Shown piece after piece: positions 24,658 to 33,300 of a DNA stretch of 36,310 nt. Each line of letters begins with the position of its first letter. Position 1 is the stretch's first letter. The stretch is taken from NCBI GenBank assembly GCA_043727195.1, contig JAYSYZ010000094.1:1-36310 (forward strand). The letters run 5' to 3'. Source of the DNA: JAUYQR01 sp043727195 (GTDB lineage Bacteria; Pseudomonadota; Alphaproteobacteria; Rhodobacterales; Rhodobacteraceae). Made by a program: the position numbers and the translations under genes. Under the pieces are notes generated by a model that saw nothing but the letters and a program-made list of their open reading frames with translations, made no database searches and was not told where the DNA came from.

Positions 24658-24933
24658 TCAATTTCCTGGCATCAGCCGGGTTTTCGCAAATTCGGCGATC
24701 CGGGCCAGCATTGGCGCGATGGCTGCGGCGGGGGTGCCTTGCCCCAGTATCCATGCCATCAGATCCTGATCATTCTCGGCCAGCAGCGCCTCGTAGACGT
24801 CAAGCTCTGCCTTTGGTAACGCGGCCAGATGCGCGTCGGCCCAAGGGCCGAGCACCAGATCCATTTCTTTGGTGCCGCGCCGCCAGGACCGCATCGCCAT
24901 CCGCTTCAGGCGCGCCTCCGCTGTCTCGATCAT
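24658..24933 (-). CDS. sdhE: Succinate dehydrogenase flavinylation factor SdhE
   Basis: 91-residue all-helical protein of the SdhE/Sdh5 (DUF339) family. It promotes covalent FAD attachment to the flavoprotein subunit of succinate dehydrogenase. The key conserved segment is RRGTKEMDLVLG (R18-G29), with the RGxxE motif at 19-23. LPKAELDVYEALLAENDQDLMAWILG matches the helix carrying the rest of the family signature. Length is normal. It is divergent from the aminotransferase gene across 86 nt and is transcribed toward the MarR gene. No sdh genes are in the window. Confidence 0.93.
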   Translation of the reverse strand: MIETAEARLKRMAMRSWRRGTKEMDLVLGPWADAHLAALPKAELDVYEALLAENDQDLMAWILGQGTPAAAIAPMLARIAEFAKTRLMPGN

Positions 24934-25019
24934 CGCCTGTCCGATCCCGCTTGAACCCGTGCCGCCCGGACCCTAAGACAGGCTTCGCCGAAACTCCACC
25001 GTCGAAAAGGACGCATCAT

Positions 25020-26222
25020 ATGGCCTTTCTGTCCGATACGCTGGCGCGGGTGAAGCCGTCGCCCACCATCGCGGTGACGACCAAGGCTGCCGCGTTGAAA
25101 TCCGAAGGGCGCGATGTGATCGGCCTTGGTGCTGGCGAGCCTGATTTCGACACGCCGCAGAATATCAAGGATGCGGCCAAGCGGGCAATCGACGCGGGCA
25201 AGACCAAATATACCGCTGTTGACGGCATCCCGGAACTGAAGGCCGCGATCTGCAGCAAGTTCCTGCGCGAAAACGGGCTGACTTATACGCCGCAGCAAGT
25301 GACGGTCGGCACCGGTGGCAAGCAGGTGCTGTACAACGCGCTTGTAGCGACCTGCAATCCCGGGGACGAGGTGATCATCCCGGCCCCCTATTGGGTGTCT
25401 TATCCGGATATGGTGCTGCTGGCGGGCGGCACCCCGGTGGCGGTCGAATGCGGCATCGAGACCGGTTTCAAACTGACGCCCGCGCAGCTTGAGGCGGCGA
25501 TCACGCCCAGAACCAAATGGTTCATCTTCAACAGCCCGTCGAACCCGACCGGTGCGGGCTACACGCGCGACGAGCTGCGCGCGCTGACCGATGTGCTGAT
25601 GCGCCATCCCCACGTCTGGGTGATGTCGGACGACATGTACGAACATCTTGTGTTCGACGATTTCGAATTCTGCAGCCCGGCCGAGGTGGAGCCGGGCTTG
25701 TATGACCGCACGCTGACCTGCAATGGCGTGTCGAAGGCCTATGCGATGACCGGCTGGCGGATCGGCTATGCGGCAGGCCCGGTGGCGCTGATCAAGGCGA
25801 TGGGGACGATCCAGTCGCAATCCACCTCGAACCCGTGTTCGGTCAGCCAGCATGCGGCGCTGGAGGCGCTGTCGGGTCCGCAGGATTTTCTGGCCCCGAA
25901 CCGGGCGCTGTTTCAGGGCCGCCGCGATCTGGTGGTGGCAATGCTGAACGAGGCCAAGGGGATCAGATGCCCCAAGCCGGAAGGCGCGTTCTATGTTTAT
26001 CCCGACATTTCCGGCTGCATCGGCAAGATCACCGCCGCCGGCACCGTGATCCGCAGTGACGAGGAGTTTGCCACCGCATTGCTGGAAGAGACCGGCGTTG
26101 CCGTGGTGTTTGGCGCGGCCTTCGGGCTGTCGCCGAACTTCCGTGTCAGCTATGCCACGTCCGACGACGTGCTGCGCGAGGCTTGTGGCCGCATCCAGCG
26201 CTTTTGCGCATCGCTGGTGTAA
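25020..26222 (+). CDS. Aspartate/aromatic-type aminotransferase (class I, PLP)
   Basis: 400-residue fold-type I PLP aminotransferase. The N-terminus MAFLSDTLARVKPSPTIAVT and IGLGAGEPDFDTP match the alphaproteobacterial AatA/AspC Iγ group. NSPSNPTGAGY is the PLP/substrate motif, and the Schiff-base lysine is K239 in GVSKAYAMTGWRIGY. The C-terminal arginine for the carboxylate is in FRVSYATS. It likely interconverts aspartate and oxaloacetate; some members also use prephenate. The ATG at 25020 has AAGGA 8 nt upstream. The next gene begins 2 nt after the stop. Confidence 0.93.
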   Translation: MAFLSDTLARVKPSPTIAVTTKAAALKSEGRDVIGLGAGEPDFDTPQNIKDAAKRAIDAGKTKYTAVDGIPELKAAICSKFLRENGLTYTPQQVTVGTGGKQVLYNALVATCNPGDEVIIPAPYWVSYPDMVLLAGGTPVAVECGIETGFKLTPAQLEAAITPRTKWFIFNSPSNPTGAGYTRDELRALTDVLMRHPHVWVMSDDMYEHLVFDDFEFCSPAEVEPGLYDRTLTCNGVSKAYAMTGWRIGYAAGPVALIKAMGTIQSQSTSNPCSVSQHAALEALSGPQDFLAPNRALFQGRRDLVVAMLNEAKGIRCPKPEGAFYVYPDISGCIGKITAAGTVIRSDEEFATALLEETGVAVVFGAAFGLSPNFRVSYATSDDVLREACGRIQRFCASLV

Positions 26223-26224
26223 GG

Positions 26225-26635
26225 GTGACCGCCGACCTGCCACCCTTTTACTTCCGGGTCCGCGAAAACGGGGCTGCGGTGTTCCGCGTCAGCACCGACA
26301 GCCGCCAGAGCCGGATCGCGCTGGAAGAGATTGCCAGCGTCAATGTCAGGAACGGCACCATCAAGCCGCATGGCGAGGCGGCGCTGAGCGAGGCTGATCG
26401 GGCGGCCATCGGCAACTGGCTGGCCGCCCGGCAGGCGCAACTGGCGGCGCGCGATGTGGATGATATCCTGCGCGCGGTGGATCACCTGAACCTGACGGCG
26501 CAATGGGTACAGGCGCGGGCGACGGATGACCAGCTGGACGCGGTGAGAGGCACGCTGTTGCTGGCGATGCATGATCTGCGGTCGGTGCTGGTGCGCAAGA
26601 AGGCCGACCGGCTGGTCAAGGGTGCTGCGGAGTAG
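26225..26635 (+). CDS. Conserved hypothetical protein with GTG start
   Basis: 136 residues, no family recognised. The N-terminal half reads like a small beta module (LPPFYFRVRENGAAVFRVSTDSRQSRIALEEIASVNVRNGTI), and the C-terminal half is helical and charged (AIGNWLAARQAQLAARDVDDILRAVDHLNLTAQWVQARATDDQLDAV). No ATG opens the frame at the right place. The GTG at 26225, 2 nt after the aminotransferase stop, gives a sensible start and implies coupling; AAGG overlaps the previous stop. No cysteine or membrane segment is seen. GC and codon use match the neighbours, so I take it as a real gene. Confidence 0.7.
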   Translation: MTADLPPFYFRVRENGAAVFRVSTDSRQSRIALEEIASVNVRNGTIKPHGEAALSEADRAAIGNWLAARQAQLAARDVDDILRAVDHLNLTAQWVQARATDDQLDAVRGTLLLAMHDLRSVLVRKKADRLVKGAAE

Positions 26636-26647
26636 CCCGACACGGCG

Positions 26648-26663
26648 CTGACGGGAGCGTCAG
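26648..26663. terminator. Hairpin between convergent genes
   Basis: CTGACG (26648-26653), a 4-nt loop GGAG and CGTCAG (26658-26663) form a 6-bp stem just after the stop at 26635. A second weaker dyad ACCGG/CCGGT (26705-26720) lies nearer the convergent gene's stop. No T-run is present. Terminator role inferred from position. Confidence 0.4.
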
Positions 26664-26736
26664 AGATGCCCCTGTCACCGCTTTGTCGCCTGTCGTTCGA
26701 AGAAACCGGCTTCCACCGGTCTCGGGCAGAGTTGGC

Positions 26737-27453
26737 TCAGCACGGCGGGATCGTCAGGCCCTGGGCGGGCATTGGTCCGATATCGCGCGCCACCCCGCCC
26801 CGCACCTGCATCCTGCGCGACCAGTTCTTTGAGGCAAGGATGAGCTCCGGCCCGAGGCCGCAGTCGCGCAGCCCGCCCGAGATGGCGGTGTCGCCGATCC
26901 GGTGATTGGTCAGCCCGGGCAGGCGCAGCGTCTCGATCAGCCGGTCACCTTCCAGCCGCACGAAAACCAGTTCGGCCAGCAGATGCGGGCGGTCGACATA
27001 GGCGATCTCCACCCGGCCGTCGCCGTCGAAATCGGCGATCCCGGCGGGGGCAAGCCAGCGGTGGGGCCGCCCGATGTAGGGGGTGGCAATGCGGCGGCCA
27101 AAGCCGTCGTAGACCGCAAGCGCCGCACCGCGCCCGACGTGGGTTTCCACCACCACCACCTCGGCCAGACCGTCGCCGGTGACATCGGCGAGGCGCGCCT
27201 CGATATCCTCGAAGACGCGGGATGGCGGCAGGGTCACGATCAGGGTCTGCAGCCGGCGGTCGGCACAGGGCGGGCAGGTATCGACCGTCAACCGCAGGCC
27301 GCCCCATTCCAGCGCATCGCCCAGAATGGCGTGATCATAGCGGTCGGTCGGCTGGATCAGGTCTGCCGCGATGATGTTCGGCACCGGCAGGGGGGTGCGC
27401 GCCTCCAGCGGCGGGGCGGCAAGGGCCAGCAACAGCGCCAGCCGCAGCTGCAT
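26737..27453 (-). CDS. Secreted FG-GAP/VCBS-like repeat protein
   Basis: 238 residues with a signal peptide (MQLRLALLLALAAPPLEA, cut near 18). A beta-rich body contains two calcium-loop-like repeats: DVTGDGLAEVVVVE and DFDGDGRVEIAYVD. Both fit the D-x-x-G-D-G-x-x-E/D pattern of integrin-type FG-GAP/VCBS blades. Other segments (DRPHLLAELVFVRLEGDRLIETLRLPG) look like blades that have lost the loop. A cysteine pair TCPPCADR lies near residue 60. The start overlaps the ferredoxin stop by one base (TGATG), so it is translationally coupled to fdx. Function unknown; periplasmic location inferred. Confidence 0.8.
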   Translation of the reverse strand: MQLRLALLLALAAPPLEARTPLPVPNIIAADLIQPTDRYDHAILGDALEWGGLRLTVDTCPPCADRRLQTLIVTLPPSRVFEDIEARLADVTGDGLAEVVVVETHVGRGAALAVYDGFGRRIATPYIGRPHRWLAPAGIADFDGDGRVEIAYVDRPHLLAELVFVRLEGDRLIETLRLPGLTNHRIGDTAISGGLRDCGLGPELILASKNWSRRMQVRGGVARDIGPMPAQGLTIPPC

Positions 27454-27776
27454 CAGATCTGCTTTTCGGGCATCTGCACGCGCAAACCGTCCAGCGCATC
27501 CGACACCTTCAGCTGGCAGGTCAGGCGCGAGCGGACCGGATCGGGGTTCCAGGCGAAATCCAGCATGTCCTCTTCCATGCTGTCCTTTTTCGGCAGTTTG
27601 TCCACCCAGGCAGGATCGACATAGACATGGCAGGTTGAACAGGCGCAGGCACCGCCGCAATCGGCCTCGATTCCCGGGATGCCGTTGTCGCGCGCGCCCT
27701 CCATCACGGTCAGGCCATTCGACACCTCGACCAGATGTTCCTTGCCGCCATGTTCCACGTAGGTGATCTTCGCCAT
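27453..27776 (-). CDS. 2Fe-2S ferredoxin (adrenodoxin type)
   Basis: 107-residue ferredoxin of the ISC/adrenodoxin family, like Rhodobacter FdVI. The cluster ligands should be C40, C46, C49 and C87 (C-x5-C-x2-C, then C in RLTCQL); a further C44 lies in the loop. EDMLDFAWNP and SRLTCQLKV are typical. The ATG at 27776 gives MAKITYVEHGG, the usual short N-terminus; a longer frame to 27818 has no ribosome site. It probably carries electrons to a P450, ring hydroxylase or FeS assembly step. It is first of a two-gene unit with the FG-GAP protein. No reductase gene is nearby. Confidence 0.93.
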   Translation of the reverse strand: MAKITYVEHGGKEHLVEVSNGLTVMEGARDNGIPGIEADCGGACACSTCHVYVDPAWVDKLPKKDSMEEDMLDFAWNPDPVRSRLTCQLKVSDALDGLRVQMPEKQI

Positions 27777-28175
27777 TCCGGTCCTCTTGCCGCTGCCGCG
27801 CCCCGTGACATAGGCCAATCCGCAGCGCTTTGCCAGAGGGGCCGCGCGTGGGGTGGCGGGACGGTTTGAGGCCGGGGTTTGCGCCGCTTGCGGTCACTCC
27901 ACCCCAAGCGCAACGGAGGGCCGCGCCCTCCCTCGGGATGGCGCCCCAACGGTGGATGTAGGCGGTTTATGGTGCCGCCACTCCAACAGTCGTTCGGGTT
28001 GAAACGCTGCAGAGCGCCCTCCCTAGGGGGAGGGAGGGCGCGGCCCGGCGGCGCGTGCCGCGCCTTGTTCCGGGCAAGGCATGGGCGGGGTGGCGGCAGC
28101 TACGTCCCCACCCGGCGGGCAGGCGCTGCCCTGTGTTGCGCGGGGTGTGAGGCGCGCCGTCCTGTGCACAGGCCA
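27777..28175. other. Long gene-free stretch with G/C-rich inverted repeats
   Basis: No credible gene lies between the ferredoxin start and the imuA promoter. The region has several strong dyads. GGAGGGC (27915-27921) pairs with GCCCTCC (27925-27931). GCGCCCTCCCT (28014-28024) pairs perfectly with AGGGAGGGCGC (28031-28041) around a 6-nt loop. The 16-mer at 27918-27933 (GGGCCGCGCCCTCCCT) is the exact reverse complement of 28031-28046. Short frames here are GC-driven and match nothing I know. Confidence 0.6.
28014..28041. terminator. Strong 11-bp hairpin
   Basis: GCGCCCTCCCT, loop AGGGGG, AGGGAGGGCGC: a perfect 11-bp G/C-rich stem. It lies between divergent genes, so it does not terminate either annotated gene. 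It may insulate imuA from readthrough or be one unit of a dispersed intergenic repeat. Confidence 0.4.
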
Positions 28176-28204
28176 TTGGCAAGCAGGGAAATCAGAACTA
28201 GAAC
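28176..28204 (+). promoter_or_regulatory. Probable imuA promoter
   Basis: TTGGCA (28176-28181, 5 of 6 to TTGACA) and TAGAAC (28199-28204, 4 of 6 to TATAAT) are separated by 17 nt. The -10 overlaps the LexA box, the arrangement expected for repression. A start of transcription near 28211 would leave a leader of about 22 nt before the imuA GTG. Confidence 0.6.
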
Positions 28205-28215
28205 ATAAGAAGAAC
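28201..28215 (+). promoter_or_regulatory. LexA (SOS) box upstream of imuA
   Basis: GAAC (28201-28204), 7 nt, GAAC (28212-28215) is an exact match to the alphaproteobacterial LexA operator GAAC-N7-GAAC. A third GAAC lies at 28195-28198. The box overlaps the predicted -10 and ends 17 nt before the imuA start, so imuA-imuB-dnaE2 is predicted to be SOS-induced. Confidence 0.85.
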
Positions 28216-28232
28216 ATCAAAAGGGATTCTCT

Positions 28233-28919
28233 GTGCAGTGGCGATCCACAGCTTTATCAGGCATGGGCGCAGAACCGATGCAGGGCTTCTTGCAGGCGAA
28301 GGCTTGCACCCTGTCGGAGGTCTTTCCCCTGACCGCCACCGATGGGGCGGCCCCGGGGTTTGTGCTGGCGGCCCTTGCCAGAACCGATGCGGCGATCCTG
28401 TGGGTGCAGGACCGGCTGTCACAGGTGGAATCCGGCCGGCCCTATCTGCCGGGGCTGCGGCCAAGGCGGCAGGTGCTGCACCTGACCCTGCCGCGGGCTG
28501 CCGATGTGTTGTGGGCGATGGAGGAAGGCTTGCGCTGTGCCGCGCTGAGCGCGGTGATCGGCGAGGTCTGGGGCACCCCCGCCGTGCTGGACTTTACCGC
28601 CACACGGCGGCTGGCCACAAGGGCCGAGGCCAGCGACATGCCCTGCTGGCTGATCCGCCGCGGCGCCAGCGCCGATCTGAGCGCGGCCCGCAACCGCTGG
28701 CGCATTGCCGCACTGCCATCCTTGGCCCCCCCCGACGATCCGCAGGCCCCCGGCGATCCGCGCTGGCAGGTGGAACTGTTCCGGTCGCGCCGGGCGCATC
28801 CCGGAGCCTGGGTGGCCACCTATGACCGGGCGGCGGATCGTGTCGATTTTTCTGCCGCATTTCGCGATGGAGCGGTGGCACAAACAGATGGAGCGCAAGT
28901 GCGACGCGCCGCCGGATGA
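28233..28919 (+). CDS. imuA: SOS mutagenesis accessory protein ImuA
   Basis: 228-residue RecA/SulA-like protein, the partner of ImuB in DnaE2-dependent translesion mutagenesis. The N-terminal segment lacks a Walker A motif, consistent with ImuA rather than a working RecA ATPase. The core is AAILWVQDRLSQVESGRPYLPGL, LHLTLPRAADVLWAMEEGLRCAALSAVIGEVWG and DFTATRRLATRAEASDMPCWLIR. I chose the GTG at 28233 because GGGA lies 6 nt upstream and it is close to the LexA box; ATGs at 28263 and 28278 are alternatives. The 3' end overlaps imuB by 98 bp in another frame, unusually long. Confidence 0.82.
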   Translation: MQWRSTALSGMGAEPMQGFLQAKACTLSEVFPLTATDGAAPGFVLAALARTDAAILWVQDRLSQVESGRPYLPGLRPRRQVLHLTLPRAADVLWAMEEGLRCAALSAVIGEVWGTPAVLDFTATRRLATRAEASDMPCWLIRRGASADLSAARNRWRIAALPSLAPPDDPQAPGDPRWQVELFRSRRAHPGAWVATYDRAADRVDFSAAFRDGAVAQTDGAQVRRAAG

Positions 28920-30354
28920 TCTGGCCGTCGTGCTGGCGGATGAGGGGCCGCATGGCCCGGTGATCCATGCCGCCAACCGGGCGGCGCGGCTGGCGGGGAT
29001 TGCGGCAGGGGCGCGGGTGGTCGACATGCGGGCGGTCTGCCCGGACCTGCGGGTGGAGTACGCCGATATCGAAGGCGACGGCCAAGCGCTGAAGCGGCTG
29101 ATGCTCTGGGCGCGGCGCTGGTGCCCCTGGACGGTGACGGACGGGCCGGACGGGCTTATCCTCGATACCACCGGGTCCGATCATCTGATGGGCGGCGAGG
29201 CCGCCATGCTGGAGGAGATGGAGGCGCGGCTTTCCGCCCTGGGCCTGACGGCCCGGCTGGCGGTCGCCCCCACCTGGGGTGCGGCCTGGGCTTTGGCGCG
29301 GCACGGCACGGTGCGGGCGATCTGCCCCGAGGGCGGCATCGCGGCGGCGGCAGAGCGATTGCCGGTGGCAGGCCTGCGGCTGGATGGCGAGACGCTGCTG
29401 TTGCTGCAGCGGCTGGGCCTGAAGACGATCGGCACCCTTGCCGCGGTGCCCCGCCTGTCGCTGGCGCGCCGCTTTGTGCGCAGCCCGCTGCCCGCCAACC
29501 CCCTGTTGCGGCTGGATCAGCTGACGGGGGCCCTGGCCGAACCCGTCGCCAGCAAGGACACGCCGGTCAGGATGCGGGCCGAGGCGCGGCTGGCCGAACC
29601 GATCCAGGACCCCACGCATCACCTGCCGTCCTTGTGCGGAACGCTGTGCGCGCAACTGGCCCATGCCGGATTGGGCTGCCGCCAACTGCATCTGACCGTC
29701 TACCGCACCGATGGCGAGGTCAGCACGGTTGACCTGGCCATCGCCAGTGCCAGCCGGGATGCGCACCACCTGCACGGCCTGTTCAAGGACAAGCTGGAGC
29801 GGATCAACCCCGGCTTCGGCTTTGATCTGATCACGCTGGACGCAGGCATGGTCGAACCCCTCGGCACGCTGCAGACCCGGCTGGACGGCGCGGCGCAGGA
29901 GGATCTGCACCTGCCGCACCTGATCGACCGGCTGGCCGCCCGGTTTGGGGCCAAGGCGATCAGGCAGCCGGTTCTGCAGGCCAGCCATGTGCCGGAACGC
30001 GCCGAAAACTGGGGCAGCATCACCGCCGGAAATCACCCGGCACCCGCCGATCCGGTCAAGGAACGCCCCATCCGTCTGCTGACCCTGCCCGAGGAAATCC
30101 GCGTGCTTTATGCCGTGCCCGAAGGCCCGCCGGCGCAATTCGTCTGGCGCAGGCAAACCCACCGCGTGACCCGCTATGAAGGCCCCGAACGGATTGCGCC
30201 GGAATGGTGGAAAGACCGCCCCGGCACCCGGCTGCGGGACTATTTCAAGATCGAGGATCAGACCGGCAGGCGCTTCTGGCTTTTCCGCGAAGGCCTGCAT
30301 GAAGACGGGCGCGGCGGCGATCCCCGCTGGTTTTTGCACGGGATCTTCGCCTGA
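28822..30354 (+). CDS. imuB: Y-family polymerase-like protein ImuB
   Basis: 510-residue DinB-like protein. The first catalytic motif of Y-family polymerases is missing: the N-terminus RRIVSIFLPHFAMERW has no metal-binding aspartate. D115 (LILDTTGSDHLMGGE) remains from the second motif. So it is predicted to be catalytically dead, as ImuB is elsewhere, acting as a bridge between ImuA, the beta clamp and DnaE2. Palm and fingers (about 1-165), HhH/thumb (LLLLQRLGLKTIGTLAAVPRLSL) and little-finger regions follow, with a C-terminal DUF6504-like segment (RVTRYEGPERIAPEWWK). The ATG at 28822 gives the conserved start, so the 98-bp overlap with imuA is real. The stop overlaps the dnaE2 ATG by one base (TGATG). 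Confidence 0.92.
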   Translation: MTGRRIVSIFLPHFAMERWHKQMERKCDAPPDDLAVVLADEGPHGPVIHAANRAARLAGIAAGARVVDMRAVCPDLRVEYADIEGDGQALKRLMLWARRWCPWTVTDGPDGLILDTTGSDHLMGGEAAMLEEMEARLSALGLTARLAVAPTWGAAWALARHGTVRAICPEGGIAAAAERLPVAGLRLDGETLLLLQRLGLKTIGTLAAVPRLSLARRFVRSPLPANPLLRLDQLTGALAEPVASKDTPVRMRAEARLAEPIQDPTHHLPSLCGTLCAQLAHAGLGCRQLHLTVYRTDGEVSTVDLAIASASRDAHHLHGLFKDKLERINPGFGFDLITLDAGMVEPLGTLQTRLDGAAQEDLHLPHLIDRLAARFGAKAIRQPVLQASHVPERAENWGSITAGNHPAPADPVKERPIRLLTLPEEIRVLYAVPEGPPAQFVWRRQTHRVTRYEGPERIAPEWWKDRPGTRLRDYFKIEDQTGRRFWLFREGLHEDGRGGDPRWFLHGIFA

Positions 30355-33300
30355 TGCCCGAAAACGATCACCAATATCCACGGCGCAGCCTGACGGAGGA
30401 TGGTTTTGCCCCGAACCCGACCGCCCCCTTTGTGGAACTGGGGGTGACCAGCTGCTTTTCCTTTCTGCGCGGCGCGTCCGATGCGGTCGATCTGGCCGCA
30501 ACGGCGGCGGCGCAGGGGCATCACGCGCTTGGCATCGCTGATCTGAACACGATGGCGGGCGTGGTGCGGCTGCATGGTGCGGCGCTGAAGGCGGCCTTGC
30601 GCCCGCTGATCGGCTGCCGGCTGGCGCTGGTGACGGGCGAGCAGTTCCTTGCCTACCCGCGCGACCGCGCCGCCTATGGCAGGCTGTGCCAGCTTTTGTC
30701 GAAGGGCAAGATGCAGGATGTGAACGGCGACTGGCAGGCCAAGGGGGTCTGCGACATCACGCTGGATGACCTTGCCGCGCATGCCGAAGGCGTGCAGCTG
30801 ATCGCCCTGCCGTCCGCGGACCTTGACCGCTTTTCTACGGATCTGCCCCGCCTGACCCGCGCCCTGCCAACGCTGCGCCACATCGCGGCAAGCTGCCTTT
30901 ATCGCGGCCATGACCGGGCGCGGATCAACCGGCTGGATGCGCTGGCACGCAGCCATGGCCTGTCGATCCTGGCCACCAATGACGTGCATTACCACGCGCC
31001 CGACCGCCGCCCCCTGCAGGATGTGATGACCTGCATCCTGCACAAGACCACGATCGCACGCGCGGGTTACCTGCTGGACGCCAATGCCGAACGGCATCTG
31101 AAATCGCCCGCCCAGATGATCCGGCTGTTCGCGGCATGGCCGCATGCCATCGCCGCCACGCGCCGGGTGGCGGATGCCTGCACCTTTGATCTGCGGGAAT
31201 TGTCCTACGAATACCCGCAGGAAAGCATCCCCGCGGGCCGCACCCCGCAAGGCCATCTGGAAGAGTTGACATGGGCGGGCGCCGCGTGGCGCTATCCCGA
31301 GGGTCTGCCGGACAAGACCCGCGCCGTGATCCACAAGGAGCTGGCGATGATCGCAAAGCTGAACATCGCCCAGTATTTCCTGACCGTGCATGACATCATC
31401 CAGTTCGCCCGCACCGAGGTGAGCCCGCCGATCCTGTGCCAGGGTCGCGGGTCGGCGGCCAATTCGGCGGTGTGTTATGTGCTGGGGATCACGGCGGTCG
31501 ATCCGTCGAAACATGACCTGCTGTTCGAACGCTTCGTCAGCGAGGAACGCAAAGAACCCCCCGATATCGACGTCGATTTCGAACATGAACGCCGCGAAGA
31601 GGTGATCCAGCACATCTACCGGAAATACGGCCGCCACCGCGCCGGCCTCTGCGCCACCGTGATCCACTACCGCCCCCGCATGGCGATCCGCGAGGTGGGC
31701 AAGGTTATGGGCCTGTCCGAAGATGTGACCGCCGCGCTGGCCAAGACGATCTGGGGCAGTTGGGGTCGTGACGTCGGGGCGAAAGAGGCCGCCGAGGCGG
31801 GGCTTGATCTGAACGATCCGCTGATGGCACGCACGATCCGGCTGGCCGGTCAGATGATCGGCATGCCCCGGCATCTGTCGCAGCATGTCGGCGGCTTCAT
31901 CCTGACCGAAACGCCGCTGACCCGGACGGTGCCCATCGGCAATGGCGCGATGCCAGACCGCAGCTTCATCGAGTGGGACAAGGACGACATCGACGAATTG
32001 CGCATCCTCAAGGTCGATGTGCTGGCGCTGGGGATGCTGAGCTGCATCCGCAAGGCCTTTGATCTGATCGATGCGCATCATGGGCGGCGGTTCGATCTGG
32101 CGACGGTACCGAAAGAGGATGCGGCGGTCTATGACATGCTGTGCAAGGGCGACAGTCTGGGCACCTTTCAGGTGGAAAGCCGGGCGCAGATGAACATGCT
32201 GCCCCGCCTGAAGCCGCGCGCGTTCTATGACCTTGTCATCCAGGTTGCCATCGTCCGCCCCGGCCCCATTCAGGGCGACATGGTGCATCCCTATCTGCGC
32301 CGCCGCAGCGGCAAGGAGGTGGTCGAATATCCCTCGCCCGGCCCGGACCATGATCCCGACGAGTTGAGGAAAATTCTGGGCCGCACCCTTGGCGTGCCGA
32401 TCTTTCAGGAACAGGCGATGAAGATCGCGATTGATGCTGCAAAGTTCAGCCCCGCCGAGGCAAATGAGCTGCGCAAGGCCATGGCCACGTTCCGGTCGCG
32501 CGGCACCATCGAAAAGCTGCAGGAAAAGATGGTCGGGCGGATGATCGGGCGGGGCTATGACGGCGCATTTGCGCAACGCTGCTTTGACCAGATCAAGGGC
32601 TTTGGCGAATACGGCTTTCCCGAAAGCCATGCGGCCAGCTTTGCGCTGCTGGTCTACATCTCCAGCTGGATCAAGCTGCATTATCCGGATGTGTTCTGCG
32701 CGGCCCTACTGAATTCGCAGCCGATGGGATTTTACGCCCCGGCCCAGATCGTGCGCGACGCGCGGGAACATGGCGTGACGGTGCATGCGCCGGATGTGAA
32801 TTACAGCGACTGGAACAACGTGCTGGAACCGCTGGGGCCGGGGCGTTTCGCGGTGCGGCTGGGCTTGCGGCAGGTGGACGGCATGGCGCAAGGGATGGCG
32901 CTGCGGCTGATCGCCGCCCGCGATGCGCCTTACGCCAGCCTGCAAGACCTGAAAGACCGGGCAAAGCTTGACGCGGGCACCATGCGCAGGCTGGCGGCAG
33001 CGGATGCGTTCCGGTCAACCATGCTGGACCGCAGGCAGGCGCTGTGGGATGCCCGCGCGCTGAAGGATGCGCCGGACCTGCCGCTGTTTGCCCAGACGCG
33101 CGATGAGGGGCATGAGCTGCAGTTCACCCTGCCGCAGATGCCAACCTGCGAACATGTGGTTGCGGATTACCAGACCCTGCGCCTGTCACTGAAGGCGCAT
33201 CCGATGGCCTTTCTGCGTACCAGCATGGCGCGGCAAGGCTATACCGCCGCCGGTGAACTGCCCCGGCTGCGCAACCGCGCCCAGATTTCCATCGCCGGGA

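Noticed and set aside
27879..28208. 109-codon plus-strand frame before imuA
   Set aside because: Arginine/proline-rich, runs through hairpins and the LexA box, no start signal.
30258..32681. 807-codon reverse frame opposite dnaE2
   Set aside because: Antisense shadow of a well-defined polymerase gene; translation is H/Q/R-rich low-complexity without a recognisable domain.
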